In this document: one piece after another, positions 11,131 through 23,087 of the stretch
Numbering within the stretch: the stretch's first letter is position 1
How the letters are laid out: each line of letters opens with the position of its first letter
Source of the DNA: Bryopsis sp. KO-2023
Lineage: Eukaryota; Chlorophyta; Ulvophyceae; Bryopsidales; Bryopsidaceae
Reading direction: 5' to 3'
Assembly (NCBI GenBank): GCA_030272585.1
Contig: BSYQ01000002.1
Location: 6,262,001 to 6,326,000, forward strand
Length of the DNA: 64,000 bases
Position numbers and translations under genes: made by a program
Notes under the pieces: model-generated
Database searches by the model: none
What the model saw: the letters and a program-made list of their open reading frames with translations, nothing else
Told to the model about the DNA's origin: nothing

Positions 11131-14100
11131 TGGTAAGTGATAGCACCACAGACCCCCTTTTTTCTGTAAAAGGTTGATATGTTCCATTCTTGCACTTTTT
11201 TAATTTCCAACGAATGCACTACGTTCCTTTTTTGCACCCGCAACCAGAAGTTTAACTAGAGTTTCTTTACTCTAAAGATTCTTAATGATTTTTCTAAACT
11301 CCAGAAAGGCCACAAAGGTCCAAGAAGAAGTGAAGGTGATGCAAATGTTGGTCTCGCTTTTACTAGAAATGGTTTCGGCTTTTGTTAGAAATGGTTTCGA
11401 CGAGATGATTTTCGAGATTAACTTCAAGCACGAGACGTTAACGAGGTCGTGCAAGCTGTTGAACAAGATGCGACGAAGGAACAAATATAGAGGTGCGTAT
11501 TATGCAAGAGGTCTCGAAAATCAGCTCATTCAAGGTAGACACACACGAGCTAACTAGCACCCTCGAGGGCGTCTCGGGCTTGGCTGTTCGAGGGGTTTCG
11601 CCGGCGTCCCATCAAAGTTCTGGTCAGATCGCTTCGGCTATCAATTCTTTTTTGATTTACGCGGGCTGCAAAAAGTATGCAACACGACTTTCATTTTTGG
11701 AACGCTGGACCGTGAAACGCAGTCTCCTTGACAATATTCATGTTCGTGTCACGTAACAAGATGTTGCAGGGTCAGTAGCTTTGCGAGAGGAGGATTATTG
11801 ATCAGTATGATACGTACCACAAAATTTATTATGGGAAGCATCGAAGATGGATGGATCCTACTGATCCAGAAGGCGACATGATGAGATGTGGCCGAGCCAC
11901 GGTCATTTGTCTCTAGATAACGACGAGTGTGCTTCTTTGAGAACCGCGCCTGGACCGGTTGTCTCTCCCCTATCACGCCTTGGTGTAAGAAGCGGATGTG
12001 ATATGTACTATCAAGACTCTTTTCTTGTGCTATCATACTATTGTTTTTCCAAAGCACTCTCCTGGCCAGCAAGTCTCGTTGTGACGTCGCCTAGTGTGTA
12101 ATACACACTGTGTATATATTAACTTTTATTTTTATATAGTTTCAAGGCTTGAAGTGTTTGTTGTTGCTTTGTTTTCTTTGAAGAGTTATTGGCATTTCTT
12201 TCATATCACTCTGGGCCTCGATTATTTGCGTTTCGTTTTGCTCGTGGAGGTGGTGGATCCGGCTCCAGAGCGCGAGGACGAGGTTGCAAGGCGCGCAGGA
12301 GGCAGGGGGCATTGTCTCGGCGACTTTGCCGAGAACGTTGATGATGTGGACCTCTAGCTGACGGCACCTGTGGACGCGTCTCGTCATCTCCTCCTTGCCA
12401 GGTCGCTCGCTCGCTCGCTAGGCTAAAGAAAGTGGTACAAGGTCCATCGAAGTTGGGGCTTTTACAGCTTTACATCGCCCTAGAGGAGTCCATATTCGAC
12501 GACAATTCCAAGAAGGTTTTGCTTCACCGATTGGTGTTGAAAAGGACCTTATATTTCACGCTTTCAAGATCAAATGAGGTAGGATACATTTGATTGGTAG
12601 AGCATATAAAATATTCTTTTATAATTCTTGGGGCTAGACTAGTTTTTCACGCATTTATCAACATATTGATCAAGTTCGATGCTAGTACATGTCAAGAAGA
12701 GAAGCTTTCCGAAGGCGAAAACTAATATAAGCTAAAATAATGGTTGAAGACTTTAGAGGCTCTTTCAACGTCGTAGTCAAGCCATCTTGCTATCCGCTAG
12801 GATCAATAATGCTAATAGTGTGTGACATCATCAGAGGTGAGTTTGATATCCACTTGTCATGCTAATATTGTTGACCACCACCACCTTATGCTTCAAGAAC
12901 GCTTGAGTAGAGGCGGAGCAAGTTTTGGAGGCACATTCACTTACAAGCACGCTATCTGCAGTTGCAATTACCATCAAGTGGGTGCTAGTTTGTGCACCAC
13001 TATTACTAAACGGGCTTTCAATTAGCGCAAGAGTAATGAAGGGAACCGGCTAAAAGTCATGACCGAAAAAGGGGATTTGCTTGAGAAGATGAAGCAAAGA
13101 CTTCTTAGCAAAGAAGTTTGTTGTCGCTGCAAATAATTTTGTCGCAAGGGGAGTCTTCCCAGATCTTGATCTATTATCAAGGTTTTCTTCACTATTTCGT
13201 TTTTCTTTTTTCTTAGGGTTAGTAGCTATATACCGGAGACGAATGTGTCGAGTCATTCATATACAATCATACTCTGGAAAGGATGCTCCGTTAGGAGAAC
13301 AAGCGATCTACTATAAGCAACACAAGAAAGAGCGGGAAAGAGTGGAAAATTCCAAACATTTAGAAAGATATTTTTGGAATGAAAAATCGTCGACCTCCCT
13401 AACTAATACCACGCCAAATTTTATTTATTGAAACGATCCTTTCTCTAAAAAAAGGATTATCTATTCCACGCAACAACAAAACCTCAAAGACGCATTTGAG
13501 TAACTTTTTTGAAAGATTCCTTCGACTATATTATTGACATTCATGAGCCATCATAACATATTGTTTCTTAAGCTGAAAATAGTCGATTAACCCTCAATTT
13601 CGTTTTTTATCAGAATGAGACCTCAAAAAATAATAATCCTGCTTCGAAGAGAATATATCAGCTCAATGATATCAAGTTATTAGTGTATGGCCAAAATGTA
13701 ATGTTTTTTAAGAAATAGTTTGGCTAATAAAGGCCAATGAGCCCGGCTCGCATTTACCACACTTATTCTGTAAGCGACTCAGTCGTCAAAACATTTTTAC
13801 TAAGAAAACGTTAGCGCTTTTGGTCTTCTAATGATTTTTTCAATACTGACCGTGAGTCCAGGATGATACTCCAAGGTGTTGCCTTCAATTATGGGCAATT
13901 TTGGCTTGAGGAGCGTAGTAGGCGAAGACAAGAAAGAGTCATGTGGAGGGACAATTCTTTCAAGAACATGTGATGCCATTCCAAGATAGTTGACTATCGT
14001 GAGATGATGTTTGATAGGAAGATATCATGACGATTGGCACTATATTTAGGATAGCTTATCCTATCGTGTGGGGAGTGGCGGGTTGTTTGGTAGTTTGACG

Positions 14101-15060
14101 AAAGTTGAAAGTTTCTTTTTAATACCGAACCCGACAAATAAATCTCCCTTGATAATAGGCTGGATATTTCCCTGGATTTTTTTTTTTTTTTTTTTTTTTC
14201 ATACTTGTTTTCTGATAGTTATCTTTGGCAACTTTCTAAAAACAGAGTTTCGAGGACGGTTATCTGATCCTGCTCCATGGAAGATTCATGCAGCCATGTA
14301 GCCAACCCTCCAAGAGCAAAGGCAAAAGGGACCCCGCTTACAAGTTCGCGCAAATACCTGAAACTATATGCTCTACAAACAAGTAGCGGCTCACTCCAGG
14401 ATATATATTCCACTTGAGATTAGTGCTCAATAGTATTGCAAAAAATTTGCGCCAGGCAGTGGCAAAGGCCTCGATTACGACTTCTTGGAAACCTCCCCAA
14501 ACCTTGCTGAACTTATGGACCAGTTTTGCACGTGTGATGTTCCGGCCTTGCGTTCATTTGTGAAAGTCTTCCTTTTACATAAGCGATTGACTGTAACATG
14601 ATGGGGGAAGTACGATTGCCAATAACATCAACAAAACATTTTCCAAAAGCTTCAGCAATATATTATATTATGACAAGCTGAACATATTGTTTTACATTCT
14701 CATCACCAACATTTGGTCACACTTCCAACCCGAATTGCCGACATGCATGAAAAGGTTGGGGGTGAGACAACTACAGAGCTATTGTCCCAAAGACATTGAC
14801 AAGGACGAAAGGGCTAATGAATTGCAAGTGACGTGACCACCAAGCTAAGCAACTGTGGCATTATCTGGTCGGACATAAGGTTGCTTACGTTGGTATTCCA
14901 AGAAGTCTATTAAAGATAAATTTACCACAACTATGCCACAGCCGCAATGTGAGACCTTCAATGATTACAAGAAGTATTGATAGAGACGCCTCTCGTAGTG
15001 GTTGAGGAGCAGCGCAGGTGTGGACACCCCCGAAAAAGCCTCAACTCCAAGTGGCTCGGG
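11131..15060. other. Gene-free stretch
   Basis: No supportable gene. Notable are GCTCGCTCGCTCGCT (about 12405-12420), and a run of more than 20 T at about 14178-14201. Short frames at 11.3-11.7 kb and 12.1-12.4 kb have no recognisable motifs and overlap frames on the other strand. Mean composition is AT-rich, like the other decayed blocks. Confidence 0.4.
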
Positions 15061-15097
15061 GTCTTTAGAAAAAGGAGAATGTTGACATACGAGTTAG

Positions 15098-15710
15098 TTG
15101 GAATTCTCCACACTCTATGGCGAGAACGGTTTCAACAACAGCAATAAAGATCACAACGAATTCCACTATGGTGTTTTACTCACTCGGCAAAATGAACTCC
15201 AAAAAGTCACGTTCATGAATGCTAAAGAGGATTTATGGATTCTTGGTGGAGGCGGAAGTAGAGTGGGAGGTGGCCCGGATTCTGATAGCGGACAATATTA
15301 CACCAGATGACCTTTCGGGACTCAACCCACCAACGAACTGTTGGTCAATAGACGGTGTTTTAAAGAAGCCTAGGCTCGGTTTAGGCCCGATACTACAAAC
15401 AAATTTACGACACATATGTCATCAATGCTCCCCCGTTTCAACATCCGATGTGCGAAGGAGTTTAGTGAAGGAGATGTTCTCGATTGATTCTCTAGATGCA
15501 TTCGCCGTACTATATAATAGATACATTCCCAGCGACTTGTCAAGAAGGTTACCACAAGCTCTATTTGAAATGAACACCAAGAAACATTCATCAACATGTG
15601 TGACACATGGAGAAGCTCTCTTTCTTCAAGATTTGACACATGAAGATACAGAGCCAAAAAAAGATTTTCGATATCAAAAACAAGGCGAGTGGAGAGAAAA
15701 GGATGTCTGA
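15098..15710 (+). pseudogene. Unrecognised coding-like region
   Basis: Two overlapping forward frames look coding-like. The first (15098-15310) contains NGFNNSNKDHNEFHYGVLL and RQNELQKVTF. The second (15219-15710, 163 codons from ATG) contains ITPDDLSGLNPPTNCW and FAVLYNRYIPSDLSRRLPQ. The first would pass into the second by a frameshift near 15240-15250. Composition is protein-like, without long homopolymers. I do not recognise any domain, so this is recorded as an unknown decayed gene or mobile-element gene. Confidence 0.35.
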
Positions 15711-15928
15711 GAAACCGAAAGGGTTATACTCTTTCGTATGCGATAAGAAGATATAAAATGGCAGCAAGGAGGGATCAATGTAGCTATGCACAAACACGTC
15801 AGGTGCGAAGGCTGATGTCTCAATCAAGAGAAACCTTGAAACCTCTTTAAGAAGGGGATATGGTGATGATCAATCCATATGAAAGAGTGTTTCGGGCTAA
15901 AAGACATGCCTTTACCGAAGGACCCTAG

Positions 15929-16306
15929 ATGGTTCAGCAACTTCAAGGATCGCTCGTTCGGATAGGTCAGACACCTAATCATTCTTGGGTTGTCCAGAGG
16001 CATCAATGTGACCCGGTGGAACAAGATACGTCGAGCGAGGATGATACATCAGAGGATACCGAAAAAGGAAAACCCTTTGCTGATTTTCTCGCAACCCTAT
16101 CTAGAACGTGGACTATTGATACGCCCTCTTCCTTTGTACTCTTGTTCTTATTGCTTACGATGGACGCTCTGCAGGTTTACAACACCGATGAGGAGGATCG
16201 TGTGGAAGAACAACAAAACGAACCATCATATAGTAACGTATATGCCTATTGTTGCACAACTTTAGCTTTGAAGGTCTTTACACGATTGCCTTTAGATATG
16301 GTATAG
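15929..16306 (+). pseudogene. Unrecognised 125-codon frame
   Basis: This frame has a polar, acidic middle (EQDTSSEDDTSEDTEKGK) followed by a hydrophobic stretch (SSFVLLFLLLTMDAL). It follows the coding-like region at 15.1-15.7 kb on the same strand and could be a further piece of the same eroded gene. An alternative frame of 91 codons overlaps it. No family is recognised and it may be spurious. Confidence 0.2.
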
Positions 16307-17624
16307 CATTGATGCAGAGAATTGCCTCAACGCTTCTAAAGCATGTGTGAAGCAATTGATACTTCTCTTCCACAGACACTCACACTCACGCCGTCGCCGA
16401 CGCACTTTCACCGACGTTTTCGTCTTGTGTTTCCTTGACGTGACGTCCTTGAACCTTTGAGTCGCCTCGTGTAAGACCAGATCGAGATCGAGTGGCGGGG
16501 TATTTTTTTTCTATTTTTTTTTTTAATGGGTAATATTCTGACCCCCGCGTCGCCCATCCCGCTCGAAGTCGACTCTTCCGAAGGGTCGAATGGATCTTTT
16601 AACGCTTCACATCTCCCGGGCGCAATACATCTCCCATGCGATAGGGGGGGCGCCTTTTCGTCAAACCAAGGAGAAAACGTCGCTATTGTGATGAGCTCCA
16701 CAAACATAACAAAGCATTGGAGTGTATTTCGTCGTTATCAACATTCGAACGATGGCTTGAACACGAAGATCACGACGTAGACGGCTCGCAAGCCATCTTG
16801 TTGATGCATGTTTGGAAGAGTTTGTAGGTTTATAATGTGCGCACAGATCCAATCTAAGTGATGCCCGCGGAGTACATCAGGGGAAACCACCAAATACAAA
16901 AAATCCTCTAGGTACGAGTAGCGTCATGTAGAACCACGAAAAGTTCAAAAGAAGGGGTCAATCATCACTTCCCTAATCTAAAGTCAACACTCAAGAGAAA
17001 ACACTTTTTTGGGAAACCATCTTACTGATAAGAGGAGGTCCCACCTTGACTCTAGGGGACCTCCGGAAACGACATTAACTAGAATTATATTGATGGGGGG
17101 GATGTAAAAATCTTTTTGGGGGATTTATCTGTCGAAAAGCAAGATGTGTTGATCCACAAATTGTTGGATAGTTTAGAAGAGTCATCTTAAAAGACAGTTC
17201 TTTCAATATTTCCTTTTGTGGATTTAAGTTCAATGAGGGAGCATGCGGATAAATTTTCCGACGACTTAAACTGATTGACTATGATATCATTTATAAACAA
17301 CCATAGCCTAAAGTTTCGTTTTTATCATATCCACCACGATTGAAGCTCGCTTCACTTCCGACACTATGAGGACATGAAGCGAGCCATACAACTCGCTTGT
17401 CGATACAAAGTTGATTGTACGAGTTGGCACAGAGAATACCTGAAATCTCGGTTCAGCAAATGCTTTCAGCTTCTGAAAAGTTGATACCTAAGCAAAGTAC
17501 GGTACCACCTTTTAACAGACTTAAAAGTTCAGACAAAAGACTTACTTGAAGATAACCGCGCTTTGTGCTTCAAAAGAAGAGAAGAAAAAAATAATAATCT
17601 TGTAAAGCATACAAAAAGTCGAGT

Positions 17625-17690
17625 GCTTAGTCGGGAGGAATAGTTTATCTAAAATGTACAAGATTATAATTAACTTTCAAGTTTCATTCA
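17625..17690. repeat. Repeat shared with 8.33 kb
   Basis: The block around GGAATAGTTTATCTAAAATG and ACAAGATTATAATT matches 8340-8395 with a few substitutions, in the same orientation. It is too short to name a family. Confidence 0.45.
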
Positions 17691-17879
17691 CTCGAAGATG
17701 GAGCTTTTCTTAATATTACGGTCAAAGATACCTCGAATCCTCACCTATAATACTAAGAGGGTTCATTCCCCAAGTCAACGAAGCATGCACTTGCAACACA
17801 AAAGCCTAAGCCCACTACCAAATTACCTTGTCTTGATACCTATATTCTTATACCTTAAGGGAAAAAAAAATGACTTAAT

Positions 17880-18030
17880 TGACATAATGATCACGTCTGC
17901 CCATCGCAAGAGACGTTTTTTGTTACAATGGTCGACCACTTATCAAAACATTCACACCTTTCTCGCTTGTGCAAGGACCGGCAAGTATAGATTGTGTGTT
18001 TTTGCATATCGTGTGACAAGGGCTTGGTGA
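17880..18030 (+). pseudogene. Possible gypsy integrase core relic
   Basis: A forward frame reads VTMVDHLSKHSHLSRL. Gypsy integrases carry a motif of the form VVVDR(L/F)(T/S)K(Y/S)AHF a short way after the first catalytic aspartate. The match in spacing and residues (VD-L-SK-x-H) is suggestive, but the frame then hits stops and the expected next aspartate region is not readable. The remnant would lie in the same orientation as the reverse transcriptase/RNase H trace near 11 kb. Confidence 0.35.
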
Positions 18031-18629
18031 TATAAATTTCTGAAAAGAATACCTTCTCCGAAAAACTTCTCGATTGCACTTTTGCAAGTACCATTCATAC
18101 CATAATTTGAGTATAAGATCTCAGGTCACCATTAGATTTCACGATTCAGATTACTATCAAGGTACTGACTTCACTCCTTAAAGTATAAAGGGACTTGTTG
18201 CTATCGCTAAAACCCTGGATCAATGTTGAAGGAGGTAAAAAGGTGCTATCAAGGTAGGACGGCCCGAAAGCAAGATGAAAAAGAAGTAAGACTCGACAAG
18301 GTTTGTCGACTTGAGAGCCAGACGTCTCGAAGAAGACATGACTTAAAAGAATGGTGAAATTCTCAATAGAGAATCGACCTTACGCCATTTTGTAAACGAA
18401 CAAATTGCGAAGATTTTTTTTCCTTATATTTAATTAGAGTCTATTGACACTAGGGTAGAGTGAGTAGCTCGACGAAGTAAGATGACCCAAAGACGACATG
18501 ACTTCAGAGATTTTGATATATCGGTAAACTCATATCAAGTTTTTTTGTTTGGGTGGAGAGAGTCATGGTGCTCATTATCAAGAGCAATAGCTAGAAATCT
18601 AGTCTAGTAACTCGTTGTACGAAACAAAG

Positions 18630-21600
18630 AAGATTATGTTGTATTTTCCATATCTTCTTGTCCATCATTGAAGTGAAAACCACCACCGTGATCTCGACGC
18701 GAATTCTGTACACTAGATGTTTTTAAAGTCTGCATAACAAGGTCACATCTTGGGGTACGAAACATTTTGAACTTTTTTTTTTCCATTTTTATTTTTTTTT
18801 TGGGGGGGGGGCGGGGGAGATCTTTGGACTCGAAAAAAAGAATCGGAGCCTGAGGGGGGGGGGGGGGTTGGTTTCGCAACCGGAAAAAAAAGAGGAATAA
18901 TAAAAAAGAAACATTTTTATACAGCATGTATATAAACGTTTCTTTTTCATTATTCCTTCTTTTCACAGAAAATATATATTTCTATATCCATCAGTGTGAA
19001 TCGATTTTGTTTTTTCTCCTTTTATTTTTTACCTGATTTGCTTCTCCCATGCGTTCAGCAATCCATCCTGAAATGTTTTTTTGAATGAAATGGAGATACC
19101 TCTGTGGCGACACCAAATTGATCAAAACTGAAACTGCTGGAAGCGACCATATCTCCATGTCAGTCAGGCAACCCTGAGAAATCACCCATGAGGTTTATCA
19201 TTTTCAGGAAAAAAATTATTTGAGAAAAATCTAGCAAGCCCCACAAAAAGAAACTGAAAATATTCAGGCAGTTAACTCAAACGTGAAAAAGGAAAAAATA
19301 GGGAGGGAAAAGAAAAAAATGAAAAATGTATTCACTAAAAATAGAAAAAGAAGAACCACAATCCAGGAAGAGTTCACAAAAACTATCAAGAAGAGGGAAG
19401 ATGAGAAAATACGAACCTACATTTTTTTAAATCTATATTTCTACAGGAAAGCAACTATTTATTTTTTGATGAAGTATTTTTTTTCGGAGGGAAAACACCC
19501 ACAGGGGATAAGAATTGCAGCAACTGATGAGGAAAATTGAGATTCCATCAAAAATTGAATTTAAAAACATCTGTTGCTTTCTCGGAGTTCTTTTTCCTCC
19601 TCCACAAACGACCACAAACCTCAGTTCCAACAAACAGCTCCAAGAATATCGATGGGCAGCCCACCGCCATCCCAAGAATTCCTGGTTGGAAACAGAACAG
19701 TGATTGTTGGGAAGAGAAAAAAACATGACTGGTTGTGTTATCAAAAAGGTTGCATGTCTGACAGAGGAGCTTGCTGTAGCTCAGCAAATTTGGAAATACC
19801 GTTGGAAGAGAACGTAGTGGAGAGGCTTTGCTCCTGCTCGATGATCGTTACACATTTTCCAACAGCCCTGAAGGAGGGGGGGGGGAAGGGGCTGAGAATT
19901 GAAGATAGTAAAAACAGAAACCCACAGAAAAATGAAAGAAATAAACCTAGTTGAAAAGGGAAAAAAAAATGTATGTTTTTTCGATTTTTCTTCTTTCTTC
20001 TTGTGGTTTTCTTTTATTATTTCTACTGCCAACATCCCAATGCAGGAGGGAAAAAAATGTTCAATGCTGAGTGCAAAAAATTCATTTGAGTTTTTGAAGT
20101 AGTTACCCAAAATTTATATGAAAAGAAATAAAAACATACGAAGCTCAGCACCTGTTTCTCTTTTTTTCCATATGGAAAAAGAAAAGGATTTTCGACCAGA
20201 AAAAAAAAAAAAAAAAAAGTTGAAGAGGTTAAGGAAGAACCATTTATTTATTTATTTTCCCTCTTTATTTGTATTTTTTCTGGAGAGGGTCTGGAAAAAA
20301 AGATTTTTATAAATTTCCTTTTTATAATACCTCGTTTTAGCCGAGGAGAAGCGCCACCCTGTTTTTTTTTCGCCGAAATCCTTTGTTCTGACGGCCTGCG
20401 CAGCGGAAAAAACGCGAAAAAAAAACACCCTCTGTTTTTTTTCAAGACATATATTTTTTTATTCACGACCTTAAGTCGCGAAACCCCACCAAGAAAACAA
20501 AAAAGCTTCCAGCGAAAAAAAAACACAGAAAAAAAAAAGAAGAAATGAGGAGTGATATTTGATAGGGGTTCTGCGATCCCCATTTTTGACCGTCAGTCAT
20601 TCCGAGCGACCATACCCTGCGACTGTCGCAGCTCCCTTTTCGCTTGGGGCTCCCTTCCCCGTTCGTTGGAAAGAGGGGGAGGAACCCCTTCTTCCCTTTC
20701 ACCCGCGCGACCTTTCTCCCTTCCTCTACCCGCTGTGCAAAAAAAAAAAGCGAAGAATGAGGGAACCCTAGTTTTTGTCCCCCGATTATACTCAGGTTAC
20801 GTAAGGAACCTTTTTTTAGCGTTTTGAATTTAATCCCAATCATTCCAATCACACTCGCCGCCAGGGCGCGATTTTCCATACTGGACTTAAACTCGACACC
20901 TGTTGGAAAAAAACGAAGCTTCTTTTTCTTTACACTCCTAACCGCCACCACGCCCTGTCCCTCCTCTCAAACAAACTCCATCAATCGTTGGCGGCTGTGG
21001 GATGTGTGAAAAAAAACCTGTAACTCGACCAAAAAAACGAGTGCAACGCTCTTCAACCTTTTACCTGTCTGTCCAGACATCAGTCTCTTAGTTCCACTCC
21101 GAACCCATTTAAAACTCCTCGCAGTCGATCGATCAATCAGTTATTGAAGCCCAGGCAGACTTCTTTCGACAGTCGAACTAACGAGCTCGGGGTCTGTGGA
21201 AAAACGCAGCGCGAGTTCATCCCGACCACAATGAATGTTCTAACAACAACAAAAAAAACTAAGAAATGGTGTAAACACATGCGAAGAATCCCATAAACTC
21301 CGCCCGACAAAAACGCAACCAAACTCATAGCTTACAAATTCTCAGCAAGCATGCATCCAGATGCCCATCTCGTAGTGTTAGGGCTCCCAAGAAAGAAGCA
21401 AAGTATGTATTAGAAGAGATAATCGACCTGAAATGTAGCAGCAAAAATAACATGCTCAGGTTCTCCCTTTTCTTTCTCTTTTTCGCCGACTTTTCACGTC
21501 CCTGGTGGTGTCTTATTCCCTGCAACAACAAAAAATAATCCACTCACACTTTTCAAGAAAAACATAGCAATTAGAATCACTGGGGGGCCGAACGTGGGAG

Positions 21601-21880
21601 AGCTTAGCCTTGGAAATCTTTAGACCTGTGCGCCGACATCACTCAACTCAAGTGCTGGGCTTTCTCCAGCTCGCCCCTTCAGGTGCAAATGGCGTGAACC
21701 CATACACCCAGAAAAACTCCCCCCAAAAAATACAACGCCCGCTACCTGAGTGCTCGCGACACCCAGACTTATGCTCGCCGCGTCGAACGAAGTGTGATAT
21801 CAGCCCACAAAGGCAGAAGAGGTCGCTTTTCTAATACCCGTGGTGGTGGTCGAGTTTTCTTTGAGGGCCCAAGAGAGAGG
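18630..21880. other. Homopolymer-rich island, left part
   Basis: From about 18.63 kb the texture changes: long A, T and G runs appear (for example poly-G near 18800-18815 and 18857-18867, poly-A of 18 near 20201-20218), and the repeat families of the first 18 kb are absent. Several frames of 60-160 codons exist on both strands around 19.3-21.0 kb, but they are driven by lysine- and phenylalanine-rich homopolymer translation and show no motif. I see no supportable gene before 22020. This may be a gene-flanking euchromatic segment. Confidence 0.4.
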
Positions 21881-22019
21881 GTGGCGTGCTGAATACATCG
21901 AAAGCAGTACCGATGCAGTTTGTGGTTAAAGCGCCAGGCAGGACGGAGCAATACAGGTCTTTCTTCCATTTAAACAGGGACGACCTTTTTTTCTGCAGGC
22001 TTTTTTTAACTCAGAAACT

Positions 22020-23087
22020 ATGGAGTACCGGAACATGGAAAGCCTTCAAAAAATTTCGACGAGCGGGCTGATGACTGCTCGCCACCCTGCGCGACTACAG
22101 AGATGCACTCCAGCATCGTTGAGGACCCCAAAGCGCTCAGCACGCGTCATTCGGGTGGGCTCGTCCAAGAGTGAGCACTTCTGTCCCCACCCCGACGCCC
22201 TTCGAAGAACAAAAGAAGCCGAAGCGAGGTCTGTGTTGTTCTTTATCGAAAACCATGAAAGGCTGCCGAGCTCTTGAGAGTTTTTTCTTCTGTATCTAAA
22301 ACCACGAAAGGCTGTGGAGCTCTTGAGAGGTATTTTTTCTAACACAAGTGATGATGCTGTCAACAGGCAGAAGCGGAGGACGGAAGAGCTTCGTGAGCTG
22401 GCGGCGGCTGTCACGTGCGGGTGAGGGAAATAGGTCTGCACATTCTTGTCTAGTTGGCGTTTGCTCGAACAAAACAAAGCTTTCAACAGCGATAAACTGC
22501 GTTGTGTGTTTGTCTCCTTGCTTCCTTCTTTCAGATCGGCGGCTGGAGCGGGAAAAAATATCATCGACATTGACAGTGCGTCGAAACTCGAAAGGCGCTT
22601 GTCGAACTCGTCGCGGGAGGGCACCACAACATTGGTGTATTTCAAGTCGCCTTCGTGTCAATCCTGCCAGAGATTGTCGCCGAAACTGACGCAAGTCGCC
22701 CGCCAAAACCCAGACGTCAAGTTCCTGGTGGTGGACGTCAGCGGAAAAAACCTCAGGCGATTGTGTGGGGAGATGGGGATCACAAAAATTCCCCACTTCC
22801 AACTGTACCGACAGGGGAGCATCGTCTCCCAAGGCGCGTGGAACGATATCGAAATGTTGAGAGCAATGGCTAACCCTGGCGGCGCTGATGGACCACAGTG
22901 CACGTTGTCGGAGTCACTCTCCAGAACACCCTCTGCAGGTCATTGGAAGCGAGTGGTGGCGAAAACTGACGAGGAGAGCAGCGACGGCGACGGTTTGAAA
23001 AAAAAAGGGCTGGGCGTTCTTTTCAAAAGCTCCGCTCTGGAATGGGTTGAAGTGGAGGAAACGCAACCCAAATCCGAGCAAGAGTAA
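22020..23087 (+). CDS. Thioredoxin-like protein, probably plastid-targeted (2 exons)
   Basis: Exon 1 (22020-22228) and exon 2 (22535-23087) join in phase 2 across a GT-AG intron to give 253 residues plus TAA. Residues 1-70 are rich in Ser, Arg and Thr and nearly free of acidic residues early on, as in chloroplast transit peptides. Residues about 78-180 form a thioredoxin fold: a beta strand LVYFKSPSC, the redox motif C111-Q-S-C114, and the cis-proline segment KIPHF with P156. The tail (about 184-253) is polar and acidic. The usual WCGPC is replaced by SCQSC, as in atypical plant thioredoxins (ACHT- or WCRKC-like groups); which group is unresolved. Such proteins exchange disulfides with plastid targets. 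The start is the first ATG after an in-frame stop at 21927; an upstream exon is not excluded. Confidence 0.8.
22229..22534 (+). other. Intron of the thioredoxin-like gene, with an imperfect tandem duplication
   Basis: The intron begins GTCTGT and ends with a pyrimidine tract and CAG (CTTCCTTCTTTCAG). Joining the exons at these sites keeps the frame exactly, which is the main support. Inside, an approximately 49-base unit (AAAACCA(T/C)GAAAGGCTG … GAGCTCTTGAGAG) occurs twice, starting at about 22249 and 22298. Confidence 0.75.

Noticed and set aside
20463-20951. 162-codon minus-strand frame in the island
   Set aside because: Its Lys- and Phe-rich runs come from homopolymers, and plus-strand frames overlap it; no domain.
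22046-22645. 199-codon frame on the minus strand
   Set aside because: It is antisense to exon 1, the intron and the start of exon 2 of the thioredoxin-like gene, whose splice sites and fold are verified; the frame has no motif.
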